Source: Nitrospirota bacterium (GTDB lineage Bacteria > Nitrospirota > Nitrospiria > Nitrospirales > UBA8639). From it: 48,991 bases of DNA. The translations under genes and the position numbers were made by a program. The number at the start of each line of letters is the position of its first letter. Position 1 is the stretch's first letter. The DNA is taken from positions 1-48,991 of the forward strand of contig JAQBUF010000024.1 in assembly GCA_027623995.1 (NCBI GenBank), given 5' to 3'. The notes under the pieces are model-generated. The model was given only the letters and a program-made list of their open reading frames with translations, made no database searches and was not told the DNA's origin. This document shows positions 8,515 to 16,309 of the stretch, in pieces.

Positions 8515-8619
8515 ATGTCATCTCACAAGGAGATGGTCAATAGTTCTCAAATCAAGAGAACCAACCAAGTGCAAAATTTCACAGGCATTTATTACGTTAT
8601 GGATTCTCAATGTCTTTGA
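8515..8619 (+). CDS. Possible 34-residue small protein
   Basis: An ATG follows GGAAGG at five bases and opens a 34-codon frame that ends before the first lysine-rich gene. The product begins MSSHKEMVNSSQIKR and has no recognisable domain. Only the ribosome-binding site and position support it. It could also be untranslated leader. Confidence 0.25.
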   Translation: MSSHKEMVNSSQIKRTNQVQNFTGIYYVMDSQCL

Positions 8620-8689
8620 ACACAACACAAAAGAGTTAGGTCCATGGTCAGAAAACTATTCACATCATTTAGGAGAGGGGGTGAGCGAA

Positions 8690-8833
8690 TTGGCAACAGC
8701 AAAGAAGAAAGCACCGGCGAAGAAAGCAACACCGGCGAAGAAAGCAACAGCTAAGAAAAAAGCACCGGCGAAGAAAGCAACAGCCAGGAAAAAAGCACCA
8801 GCCAAGAAAAAGGCGCCAGCCAAGAAAAAATAG
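8690..8833 (+). CDS. Lysine/alanine-rich histone H1-like protein, copy 1
   Basis: This 47-residue product is built almost only of Lys, Ala, Pro and Thr in KKAPAKK/KKATAKK repeats, like the C-terminal tails of histone H1 and of bacterial HctB/AlgP-type proteins. It should bind DNA or other polyanions non-specifically. I place the start at TTG 8690 because the paralog at 9745 has the same spacing (GGGGGTGA versus GGAGGTGA, then six bases, then TTG) and both then give exactly 47 residues. GTG 8681 is an alternative. A perfect 11-bp hairpin follows. No globular domain is present. Confidence 0.7.
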   Translation: MATAKKKAPAKKATPAKKATAKKKAPAKKATARKKAPAKKKAPAKKK

Positions 8834-8858
8834 TAACCCGCCTTTCGTACTCTCATCG

Positions 8859-8886
8859 CTGGGAGTAGAGAATAATCTACTCCCAG
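8859..8886 (+). terminator. Perfect hairpin after lysine-rich gene 1
   Basis: CTGGGAGTAGA pairs perfectly with TCTACTCCCAG across a six-base loop, 25 bases after the stop codon. A pyrimidine-rich CCATCTCTCTC stretch follows rather than a T-run, so it may stabilise the 3' end or terminate weakly. Confidence 0.55.
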
Positions 8887-9102
8887 CCATCTCTCTCTTC
8901 ACCATAGACATTTCTCCTCAGCAATCATGGTTGCTTGTTTATGATTGCCAAATTCCACCGTTCAGGCGCTTCACTAAATCATCAAAAATTATTTCACTAA
9001 GGGCATGCCTCCTTTCTCGTTGGAGTCAGCTGAAAGGTTCATGCCCAAGACCCCAGGATGCTAGAAATCGGACGACCCGCATCTGTAAGAGGGAATGATA
9101 AA

Positions 9103-9264
9103 CAATGTTCACCTTGTAAGACCGTCGCTATTCCCGGTCTTTGTCGCTACTTCGGCGGAGTAGGCTTGGCGCGAGGGTTCTACCTTGAGTATGTGAGCAA
9201 GGCAAAAGGGTGACCGTGTTTGGTCGAAGTCAGGGAACGCTGCTAGCGAAAGTTTTTAACATTT
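9103..9264 (+). repeat. Structured repeat family 2, degenerate copy 2
   Basis: Blocks in the same order as the intact copies can be recognised: AATGTTCA at the left, a GAGTATGTGAGCAAGGCAAA block in the middle, and GGGAACGCTGCTAGCG followed by a T-rich AACATT end. Many substitutions separate it from copies 3 and 4, so it looks like an old decayed copy. Confidence 0.5.
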
Positions 9265-9673
9265 TTTGTTGAAAAAAAAGTGGTAAATAATCTATGGGGA
9301 TGCCTCCCACTTGAATCGATTGCTAGGAGGAGGAAGAAGAAATTTATACAACGAAACCCCTGCAGAAAACCAATGGAAGAGTGACAAAATACGAAAGTGC
9401 TTTCTCAGTAGAACTCAAGGCTTTCACATCGCACACAAAAGAAAAATATTGAACGAATTTAATTATTGAGTGACGTGAAAATTTACTTCAGTTTTACCGC
9501 GTCAGGTAAATAAATAAATTTTATTCAGATCTTGAAGTAAGGATTGAGCAGGAAATTTTTCTTTAGAAAATGTTTTATTTGGCAACACTGGTTTTAATTT
9601 TTTTTGTGATGAAGAAAAAAACATTGAAAAAACTTTTTTAAAAGAGTAAGTAACAACCATCCATTGTGGTACA

Positions 9674-9693
9674 CACTCATGAAATCATGAGTG
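9674..9693. promoter_or_regulatory. Perfect palindrome upstream of lysine-rich gene 2
   Basis: CACTCATGA and TCATGAGTG are perfect inverted arms around AA, 51 bases before the TTG start. This could be an operator for a dimeric repressor or a leader hairpin. No equivalent is seen before copy 1. Confidence 0.4.
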
Positions 9694-9744
9694 AACATGC
9701 AGACCACGTTGTGTCGGAAAGAGATCTGAAAGGAGGTGAGACTG

Positions 9745-9888
9745 TTGCCGACAGCAAAAAAGAAAGCGCCGGCTAAGAAGGCCGCAAAGAAAAAAGCACC
9801 TGCTAAGAAAAAGGCTCCTGCCAAGAAAAAGGCTCCTGCTAAAAAGAAAGCACCAGCCAAGAAAAAAGCGACGTCAAAAAAGAAATAA
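9745..9888 (+). CDS. Lysine/alanine-rich histone H1-like protein, copy 2
   Basis: This 47-residue paralog of the product at 8690 has more regular KKKAPA repeats (about five in a row) and ends ATSKKK. A strong AAGGAGGT ribosome-binding site precedes the TTG start by six bases; the upstream GTG overlaps this site and cannot be the start. It is a predicted nucleoid-associated or polyanion-binding protein. It is followed by a canonical intrinsic terminator, so it forms its own short transcription unit. On the opposite strand the repeats create a long Phe/Ala frame that I regard as an artefact. Confidence 0.75.
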   Translation: MPTAKKKAPAKKAAKKKAPAKKKAPAKKKAPAKKKAPAKKKATSKKK

Positions 9889-9912
9889 TAACGACGCACC
9901 TGCCTTAAATAC

Positions 9913-9953
9913 ACGGTGGAAGAGGGGCTCCCTTCTTCCACCGTTGTTTTTTT
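9913..9953 (+). terminator. Intrinsic terminator after lysine-rich gene 2
   Basis: ACGGTGGAAGA pairs with TCTTCCACCGT (11 bp, ten-base loop), followed by TGTTTTTTT. This is a textbook rho-independent terminator 25 bases after the stop codon. Confidence 0.85.
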
Positions 9954-10044
9954 GCCTATATATCTTTATCTCTTACTGAAGAAACTTCTCTAGGAAAAAA
10001 ATATTCATTGGGGCTATCCCTTTGGTCCCAGAGCCACAAAAAAG

Positions 10045-10791
10045 ATGCAAGTTATTCATCCACTCGCGCTACGTCCTGCCGTGATTGCTTCAGTTCCTTA
10101 TCTAACTTATGAGGAGTCTCAAATAATCCAACATCATTTTTGCGACGCACGGATCGCGGGCAATCGGAATGATATGTTGATTCTTTTGGAGCATGACTCA
10201 GTGTTCACGCTTGGTCGTACGACGAAAGACGTGCATTGGGATGGACAGGTTGAAGATCTGAGGAGTCAAGGAATTCAGGTCATTGAAGTCGAGCGTGGTG
10301 GATCGGTTACGTATCACGGACCAGGACAGATTGTAGGATATCCAATTCTGCGTCTACGAAATTATTGCGCTGGCCCAAAAGCGTACATGCGTATGTTGGA
10401 AGAGGTCCTCATTCGTGTGTTGGCGGAATGGGAGATTGAAGGGCAACACGTCGAAAAGTTTGTGGGGGTGTGGGTGCGTGATCCAAACAGTCCAGAAGGG
10501 CCATTAGCCAAGATCGCAGCAATGGGAGTGAAGATTTCTCGCGGTGTGACGATGCATGGCTTCGCGTTAAATGCGTCGGTAGATCTTAACCCGTTTCAAT
10601 TGATCGTGCCGTGTGGCATTGAGGGCTGTAGGGTAACTTCGATGGCTGAGGTGTTAGGCCGTAAGCCTGATTTAGAAAAAGTCCGCGAGCAGATCGCGCA
10701 TCATTTCTCGGAAGTGTTTGGTATTGAGTGGATAGAAAGATTAACTGATTTTCCCCTCACCCTTCCCTTTCCCCATACTGGTGGAAAGTAA
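10045..10791 (+). CDS. lipB: Octanoyl-[acyl carrier protein]-protein N-octanoyltransferase
   Basis: This 248-residue LipB moves octanoate from ACP to lipoyl domains, the first step of endogenous lipoate synthesis. Family motifs are VERGGSVTYHGPGQIVGYPI, the acyl-accepting-site lysine in AKIAAMGVKISR, MHGFALN, and the catalytic cysteine in VPCGIEGC. The length is normal. No lipA lies nearby. The gene seems to be transcribed alone, converging on the SDR gene with a 30-bp gap. The ribosome-binding site is weak. Confidence 0.93.
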   Translation: MQVIHPLALRPAVIASVPYLTYEESQIIQHHFCDARIAGNRNDMLILLEHDSVFTLGRTTKDVHWDGQVEDLRSQGIQVIEVERGGSVTYHGPGQIVGYPILRLRNYCAGPKAYMRMLEEVLIRVLAEWEIEGQHVEKFVGVWVRDPNSPEGPLAKIAAMGVKISRGVTMHGFALNASVDLNPFQLIVPCGIEGCRVTSMAEVLGRKPDLEKVREQIAHHFSEVFGIEWIERLTDFPLTLPFPHTGGK

Positions 10792-10821
10792 GAACCCTGG
10801 TTTGTCGGACGAATTCCGACC

Positions 10822-11559
10822 TCACATCCCCCAACCCCCGCTGACATGAATGTTCGTACCCGTCACATACCGTGCATCATCGGAGAGTAAATAGCGTACG
10901 GCTGAGATCGTGTCCTTCACTTCACCGACATAGCCTGCCGGAATTTTCTTTTCCATCCCGTCGAGTTCGCCGGGGGGCGCACTGCCTGAGTCAATGAATC
11001 CTGGAGAGATCACGTTGACGGTAATGCCATCGGGGGCCAGCATTTTAGCGAGAGTGCGAGTGAGGATGAGTATGCCTGTTTTTGCGATATAATGCGCGGT
11101 GACCATTGGCTGGGCTTCCATCTTGTCAGCATTGGCCATGCTAAAGGAAATAATGCGACCAAATTTGCGAACCTTCATTCCTGGAGCCACGGCTTGGGCT
11201 AAATAGAACACGGGATGCAGATTATTGGTAAACATCTCATCCCAACCTTCCGGGCTTTCATTGAACAGATTGATTCGATGATACGGTCCGGCTCCATTCA
11301 CCAGGACATCGATTTTTCCCCATTGTTCTTCCACCTGCTTGATGAGGGTTTGGCAGGCTTGGGAATCTGATACATCGCAACATATTGACAGTGCTTGCCC
11401 GCCGAGGTTCTGGATTGCTTTTGCCGTCTCTTCGGCATCCTGGGCACTGGTTCGATAGCAAATGGCCACAGACCATCCCTGTGCAGCCAGATCGAGGGCA
11501 ATACCTTTTCCAATACCGCGTGCGCCGCCGGTGATCAGAGCAACGTTGGATTCCATCAA
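10822..11559 (-). CDS. Short-chain dehydrogenase/reductase
   Basis: This is a 245-residue classical SDR. The NAD(P)-binding TGGARGIG is near residue 10, NGAG near 89, a catalytic Ser lies in IISFSMAN, YIAK carries the catalytic Tyr and Lys, and PGFIDSG closes the substrate loop. It resembles FabG and pteridine-reductase-like enzymes; the substrate cannot be read from the sequence. It is the last gene of the eight-gene minus-strand run, 67 bp after a glycosyltransferase gene. Confidence 0.82.
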   Translation of the reverse strand: MMESNVALITGGARGIGKGIALDLAAQGWSVAICYRTSAQDAEETAKAIQNLGGQALSICCDVSDSQACQTLIKQVEEQWGKIDVLVNGAGPYHRINLFNESPEGWDEMFTNNLHPVFYLAQAVAPGMKVRKFGRIISFSMANADKMEAQPMVTAHYIAKTGILILTRTLAKMLAPDGITVNVISPGFIDSGSAPPGELDGMEKKIPAGYVGEVKDTISAVRYLLSDDARYVTGTNIHVSGGWGM

Positions 11560-11626
11560 GTTTCCTCTTTGACAGTAATTTGGGAAAAGCCGGCTTCTTG
11601 CTTACGCCATTTGAAATGGCGGGAAG

Positions 11627-12388
11627 TTAGTCAGTTGATCCATGACGCTGGAGTAATGTTTGGAATACATTGGTTGTTCGGGTAGATAACTTCTTTTTAT
11701 CGTGTCCCTGTGAGTCGGCCACGAAGGCTTGAAGGTCAGCAAACGTGTCGATATCGCGTTCGGCTTCAAGGAGCCCAACCGTTTGTCCAAGAGATTGCGC
11801 CTTGGCTTGAGTGAGGGCATAGACCTGGTCCGTGGACCATGGAATATCGGCAAAGAGTTCGGGTGTTGGTTGTTTCACGCCAATGAGGTAATACCCGCCA
11901 TCATGGGTTGGCCCCAACACGATATCGTGTGTTTGCAAAAGCGACAATGCATTTTTATACGTTGGTGGTGAGAGTGCAGGGATATCAGTGCCAATCACGA
12001 TGGCATAGCGGTATCCCTTGCGTAAGGCATTCGCGAGCGCGTGCTCCATGCGTTGGCCAAGGTCGTCACCGACCTGCTCGCACAAGGTCACGCCGTACCG
12101 AGCCGCGAGTGCTTGAAAAAATCCATGGTCTGACGATGGCGTACAGGCAAGAAATCGATCGAGATTTCGAACCCCTCGACTTTGCTCAGCCATATCCATG
12201 ACCATACTGCCATGCAGACTAGCAGCTTCATCAGGGGTAAGCGGCGGGCACAATCGTGTTTTGACTTGGCCAGGGATCGGCGCTTTGGCAAAAATAATGA
12301 GCGCCCCTTCAGTAGGTCCTGGAGGAGGGCCGCTTCGTTTTTTGTGCCCGTGGCGACGAGACGGTGAGGGTTTATCTGATCGTGGCAT
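11627..12388 (-). CDS. TIGR04282-type glycosyltransferase (DUF2064)
   Basis: This 253-residue protein has the nucleotide-sugar-like fold of the TIGR04282 family: LIIFAKAPIPGQVKTRL near the N terminus, IGTDIPALSP in the centre and GPTHDGGYYLIG. The family is named for a proposed role in arsenosugar biosynthesis because it usually sits next to a TIGR04283 enzyme, as it does here. No arsenite methyltransferase gene is in the window, so that role is unproven. A basic, proline-rich N-terminal 25 residues precede the domain. Its start overlaps the upstream gene by 17 bases, suggesting coupled translation. Confidence 0.85.
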   Translation of the reverse strand: MPRSDKPSPSRRHGHKKRSGPPPGPTEGALIIFAKAPIPGQVKTRLCPPLTPDEAASLHGSMVMDMAEQSRGVRNLDRFLACTPSSDHGFFQALAARYGVTLCEQVGDDLGQRMEHALANALRKGYRYAIVIGTDIPALSPPTYKNALSLLQTHDIVLGPTHDGGYYLIGVKQPTPELFADIPWSTDQVYALTQAKAQSLGQTVGLLEAERDIDTFADLQAFVADSQGHDKKKLSTRTTNVFQTLLQRHGSTD

Positions 12389-13073
12389 AAAATTGGCGTA
12401 GTGTCTGTGGACTGAGCCCTACCCAGTAGAGAAATCGAAGCGTCCACATGTGCAGGATGGTTTGAAGTGCGCCTCGTTGTTCCCACCGTCGAAAGGACGT
12501 CGTGACTTTGGTGCGCAGTGAGGCCACCTCTCCAAGGTGTTTCAGTCGCTTCGAGAACTCGAGGTCTTCCATCAAGGGAATGTCTGCGTATCCGCCCATG
12601 TGCTCAAAAATTTCACGACGAACAAAAATAGCTTGATCTCCGGTGGCAATGCCTGACCAGCGGGATCGTAAATTCATTAAACGACTAATCATCCATGCCC
12701 ATCCACGATCATGTTCAAACTGAACATCGAAGCGTCCCCCCACGCAATGAGGATTCTCCATGACGCGTTCAATCTCGGTTCGACTATTCAGGGGCAACAG
12801 GGTGTCGGCGTGGAGAAATAACAAAATATCCGATTTCACATCTGCTGCACCAGCATTCATTTGTCGTGCACGCCCGCGATCAGCGGTGAGGACCTGAGCC
12901 TTTTGGGGGGTGAGCGCCGAAAGGTTTTTCTTTGCCATGGAGACGGTCTGATCTTGAGAGCCTCCATCCACCACAATCACTTCGTTGAATTGTTGCTTCC
13001 GAAGGTGCCGCAGGGTTTGAGGTAGGGCGCGTTCCTCATTGAGAGTCGGGATGATAATTGCGATGGAGTGCAT
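12372..13073 (-). CDS. TIGR04283-type family 2 glycosyltransferase
   Basis: This 233-residue GT-A enzyme has IIIPTLNEE at the N terminus, VVDGGSQDQT and LFLHADTLLP with the DxD-like metal site. It partners the TIGR04282 gene downstream. I start it at the internal ATG 13073, directly before the conserved MHSIAIIIPT; an upstream TTG would add 18 unlikely residues. Residues about 200-230 may form a membrane-associated helix (MWTLRFLYWVGL). The acceptor is unknown. Confidence 0.85.
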   Translation of the reverse strand: MHSIAIIIPTLNEERALPQTLRHLRKQQFNEVIVVDGGSQDQTVSMAKKNLSALTPQKAQVLTADRGRARQMNAGAADVKSDILLFLHADTLLPLNSRTEIERVMENPHCVGGRFDVQFEHDRGWAWMISRLMNLRSRWSGIATGDQAIFVRREIFEHMGGYADIPLMEDLEFSKRLKHLGEVASLRTKVTTSFRRWEQRGALQTILHMWTLRFLYWVGLSPQTLRQFYATIR

Positions 13074-13131
13074 GTGATGGCGCGTACAGCGTTTTTCTTG
13101 TATTGATCCGCAACGAGCGACGAGCAACCTT

Positions 13132-13614
13132 TTATTTTGGATCGTCCAGATTCTTAGGTGTTTGAAACATAAAGAAGACTACCATGCCGATAGTCCCCCA
13201 ATAGATAACGTATTTGTGCCAAAAGAGCACCTCGCCCAGTTGAAGGAATCCAAGGGCACACACCGTTGAAAAGGCAATGACGAGATACCGTACCGTCGGG
13301 ATCTTCACCGATGAATGAGCCCAGAGTGCCATGCCAGCGAAATACAAAATCATTGGGAAGATAGTGATTTCCGCGCCAGTACTGGCCGAAAGGAACACTT
13401 GAATGAATCCGATGAAGACCATGGCTGAGCCAACCATCTTCATGGCGACGGTCATTTGGAGTGCTTCATGGGCTTCGGTCGTCAGATCGCCTCCAGGAGT
13501 CGGAGGGCCGACATGCATGCCAGGAATTTGCCGTGTTGGAGGTTCTTCAGTTGGCCTATCCGGAGTCGTCGGTGTTTCCACCTGATGTTTGGGTTCTTCA
13601 GTCATAGTCACCAT
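13132..13614 (-). CDS. Four-helix membrane protein, unknown function
   Basis: This is a 160-residue protein. About 45 residues of a proline- and threonine-rich, likely cytoplasmic N terminus are followed by four predicted membrane helices (about 55-75, 80-98, 105-125 and 132-150). It overlaps the end of the dCTP deaminase gene by 7 bases (ATGGTGA), so it is cotranscribed. Met4 right after the TGA is an alternative start. I do not recognise the family. Confidence 0.65.
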   Translation of the reverse strand: MVTMTEEPKHQVETPTTPDRPTEEPPTRQIPGMHVGPPTPGGDLTTEAHEALQMTVAMKMVGSAMVFIGFIQVFLSASTGAEITIFPMILYFAGMALWAHSSVKIPTVRYLVIAFSTVCALGFLQLGEVLFWHKYVIYWGTIGMVVFFMFQTPKNLDDPK

Positions 13615-14765
13615 TTAAAATGTTTGCTCAGCGTCAATCCTTGCTGATGGTAATTGGACCCAATGGTGGAGCCGTAGACTTCATCGGGGGTATCGAGCAT
13701 TTTTTCGTACAGCACTTTAAAAAACGTTTGGCCGTCGTGGATGAGGAATGGCACATCATGGGGACGAACTTCTAAGACTACCTGTGTTCCCTTCCGCGGG
13801 CTTGCTCCTGACCCAAAGCCCGGATCGAAAAACCCCGCGTAATGGGTCCGAAGTTCTCCGCATGCCGCTTCGTAGGCGACCATTTCTGCGGCATAGCCTG
13901 CGGGGACGTGAATTCGTTCCTTGGACGCGAGAATATAAAATTCCTCAGGCTCTAAGAGCAGCGTATCGTTTTTATGTCGGTAGAGGGGTTCCCAATAGTC
14001 CACAGCCGCATAATGACCAATTTTTGCCAGGTCGATGATGTGACTATTTCTCTTGGCGCGGTAGCCCACAATATTTTGTTCTGTGTCCTCGCCCTTCAGA
14101 TCTATTCGCAAGAAGAGCCCTTGGTCGATTCGGATATCGCGTGTCGCGACCGGGCGGTCCCCAGTCGAGTGGTCTTCATTATGGTGTAGTAATCGAGCGG
14201 ACTGATGTAGAGATTTGAGTTGGGAGTCATAGACCGTCGGTCGTCCGGCGATTAATCGAAGTTGGTTTAATGCCAAACCGGTTTGCACACGAATCGTAAA
14301 AGATCGTGGCACGATTTCCAGATACAATGGACCGTGATAGCCCGGTCGAATTTCGTCAAACCCCACGTTCAGATCAGTAATGACTCGGGTAAACACATCG
14401 AGTCGTCCTGTTGAACTTTTTGGATTCGCTCGTCCTCGAATGGTCGGCGGGAGCGCGAGGCTTTCTTGAAGAGGAACCAGATAGACATGTCCTTTCTCCA
14501 AGATGGCACCTTCAGTGAGATCCATTTCGTACATCACCAAGTCTGATTGGTACAGCTCTGGTACGCTTAAGCGTGCGCTGATTTCAGATCGCTCTGGCAG
14601 AAAGCTGCTCAGCAGTCGATAGGCTTTCGCTCCCAGCCGAAGATCAAGGCTCGCTGGTTGAATCTGGTGATCATGAATGGGGGTCTCTGAAGAAACTGCA
14701 CCGTCCGCAATGAGTTGCTTCAGGTGCTTGTCAGGAAGAATGCCGTGTTTGCGTGGAGAGGCCAT
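13608..14765 (-). CDS. dcd: Long-form 2'-deoxycytidine 5'-triphosphate deaminase
   Basis: This 385-residue member of the Dcd/dUTPase superfamily is about twice the usual Dcd length, apparently with two trimer-fold halves. The first half has IQPASLDLRLG and a GRANPKSSTGRLD motif with DEIRPGYHGPLYLEI. The second half has ACGELRTHYAGFFDPGFGSG and ends GQTFFKVLYEKM. The expected reaction is dCTP to dUTP plus ammonia for thymidylate supply. Long forms of this type occur in several Gram-negative groups. It starts 2 bp after kamA, so it is translationally coupled. Confidence 0.82.
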   Translation of the reverse strand: MASPRKHGILPDKHLKQLIADGAVSSETPIHDHQIQPASLDLRLGAKAYRLLSSFLPERSEISARLSVPELYQSDLVMYEMDLTEGAILEKGHVYLVPLQESLALPPTIRGRANPKSSTGRLDVFTRVITDLNVGFDEIRPGYHGPLYLEIVPRSFTIRVQTGLALNQLRLIAGRPTVYDSQLKSLHQSARLLHHNEDHSTGDRPVATRDIRIDQGLFLRIDLKGEDTEQNIVGYRAKRNSHIIDLAKIGHYAAVDYWEPLYRHKNDTLLLEPEEFYILASKERIHVPAGYAAEMVAYEAACGELRTHYAGFFDPGFGSGASPRKGTQVVLEVRPHDVPFLIHDGQTFFKVLYEKMLDTPDEVYGSTIGSNYHQQGLTLSKHFKW

Positions 14766-14767
14766 AG

Positions 14768-15889
14768 CTAGTCGTCCATGGCCCCATTGCTACAGAGTCC
14801 CCCGACAGAGGAGGCGCCTACCATTGGGAGTTCCCGAGATTTGTTTTGATCAGGTTGCGGATAATGGTACGTCTTGTTTTCGTAGTTTTTCAGCACCGCA
14901 CCTTTTTCATCCAAGTTCAGCAAGTATTCGTTGGGGAGAATAGGAATTTTCCCTCCTCCACCTGGGGCATCGATGACGAAATGGGGAACGGCCATGCCGC
15001 TGGTGTGCCCCTGAAGCGACTGAATAATTTTCAGACCCGTTTCCACTGTTGTGCGAAAGTGGTTGGTGCCTTTTGTGAGATCGGCCATATACAAATAATA
15101 GGGCTTTATTCTCGCAAGGAGGAGCTGGTGCATGAGGCGTTTCATAACTTCAGGATCGTCATTCACATCTTTGAGTAACACCGTTTGTGCGCCTAATGGA
15201 ATGCCAGCATCGGCAAGCCGACCACAGGCTTCTTTGACTTCCGGTGTCAGCTCGTCAGGATGATTAAAATGTAAATTCATATAAATGGGGTGATACTGTT
15301 TGACGATGGCACACAACTCCGGGGTAATGCGTTGTGGCAGAGTGCCTGGAACGCGCGTCCCAAACCGAATAAGTTCCAAATGCGGAATTGTACGAAGCGC
15401 TTTGAGAATGCGTTCGATCAAGTAATCTGGCAATAACAGGGGATCACCGCCGGATAAAATAATGTCCCGGACCTCGGTGTGTTCTCGAAGGTAGGCAATG
15501 GCTTGATCCAATTCGCCTTTCTTCAGAAACCCGGGTTTGCCCACGAGCCGTTTGCGGGTGCAAAACCGACAATAGATAGGACATTGGTTCGTGACCATGA
15601 GAAGGACGCGGTCAGGGTAACGATGGACCAAATGCGGTACAGGGCTATCGGTGTCTTCTTCCAGTGGATCGTCCGGTGCATCATAATCTTCCATTTCAAT
15701 GGCTTCGGGGACGACCTGTTTCCAAATGGGATCGCCGACTGACTTTATCGTGGCGAGAACCGTGGGAGTGATGCGCATGGGATAGGCTCCCACGACATCT
15801 TCAATTTCCTTCGGGTCCACACCTAAGTGTTTCGCTAAATCCTTGGGTTTTGTGATGCTCTCCGCTAGGACTTTTTTCCAATCATCCAT
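14768..15889 (-). CDS. kamA: Lysine 2,3-aminomutase family radical SAM enzyme
   Basis: This 373-residue protein from ATG 15889 follows AGGAAT by six bases; an upstream in-frame ATG adds 20 doubtful residues. The cluster CxxxCxxC is Cys103, Cys107, Cys110 (NQCPIYCRFCTRKR). The PLP lysine is Lys314 in DAPGGGGKIPI, and Asp270 and Asp307 match the two aspartates that hold lysine in characterised aminomutases, which favours L-lysine to beta-lysine conversion over the EpmB relatives. In other organisms beta-lysine serves in osmoprotectants, EF-P modification or peptide antibiotics. No ablB or efp-type gene is in the window. It shares an operon with an ATP-grasp-like gene. Confidence 0.88.
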   Translation of the reverse strand: MDDWKKVLAESITKPKDLAKHLGVDPKEIEDVVGAYPMRITPTVLATIKSVGDPIWKQVVPEAIEMEDYDAPDDPLEEDTDSPVPHLVHRYPDRVLLMVTNQCPIYCRFCTRKRLVGKPGFLKKGELDQAIAYLREHTEVRDIILSGGDPLLLPDYLIERILKALRTIPHLELIRFGTRVPGTLPQRITPELCAIVKQYHPIYMNLHFNHPDELTPEVKEACGRLADAGIPLGAQTVLLKDVNDDPEVMKRLMHQLLLARIKPYYLYMADLTKGTNHFRTTVETGLKIIQSLQGHTSGMAVPHFVIDAPGGGGKIPILPNEYLLNLDEKGAVLKNYENKTYHYPQPDQNKSRELPMVGASSVGGLCSNGAMDD

Positions 15890-16005
15890 TGATAATTCCT
15901 CGCAGATAAAAAAAGTGGTGGAGTGCAGAACTGTCCTGTCTATGGCCAATAGGCTTGGCCCAGAGTTGTATCATATCGTGGGGCAAAAAGCCCCTCGGTG
16001 CCAGT

Positions 16006-16254
16006 TCAGGTGTTTGTCGCATAGGTATCCAAATGTTCTAAAATGTCGCTGGTCTCGGTTAACACGGTTTCTCCGTCAACGAGGACAGGGACATAGCCTT
16101 GCCCCGAGACTTCATAGACTTGTTTTCGAAAGGGACGCATGTCAGGGACGATGACGCTTTCGTACTCAATATTGAAGTCAGAAAGCTTATCCCGAACCAC
16201 GGCACATTCTGGGCACCATTCTGTATGATATAAGGTCATCGCCACTGACTCCAA
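16006..16254 (-). CDS. Glutaredoxin/GST N-terminal-like thioredoxin-fold protein
   Basis: This 82-residue thioredoxin-fold protein has the active-site CPEC (TEWCPECAVVRDKL), the cis-proline segment YVPVLVDGE and a final helix (SDILEHLDTY), as in glutaredoxins and glutathione S-transferase N-terminal domains. It is a likely thiol reductant. It lies in the operon between the ATP-grasp-like gene (55 bp upstream) and kamA (116 bp downstream). Met6 is an alternative start. Confidence 0.78.
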   Translation of the reverse strand: MESVAMTLYHTEWCPECAVVRDKLSDFNIEYESVIVPDMRPFRKQVYEVSGQGYVPVLVDGETVLTETSDILEHLDTYATNT

Positions 16255-16309
16255 ATAATTTCGTATTTCGCGTTATCGCTTCTTTAATGTCTCAACACTC
16301 CAGAGGTCG

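Larger units (their letters stand above)
8887..9744. other. Long intergenic region between the two lysine-rich genes
   Basis: About 860 bp without a convincing gene. It contains a degenerate copy of repeat family 2 (about 9103-9264), an AT-rich stretch (about 9440-9640) and a perfect 20-nt palindrome at 9674-9693 just before the second lysine-rich gene. The rest shows no structure I can name. Confidence 0.6.

Noticed and set aside
8665-8911. Minus-strand frames rich in Phe/Ala/Leu opposite the lysine-rich genes (also 9594-9941)
   Set aside because: They are the complement of AAG/GCC repeats. The plus-strand frames have ribosome-binding sites, matched lengths and terminators; the minus frames have none.
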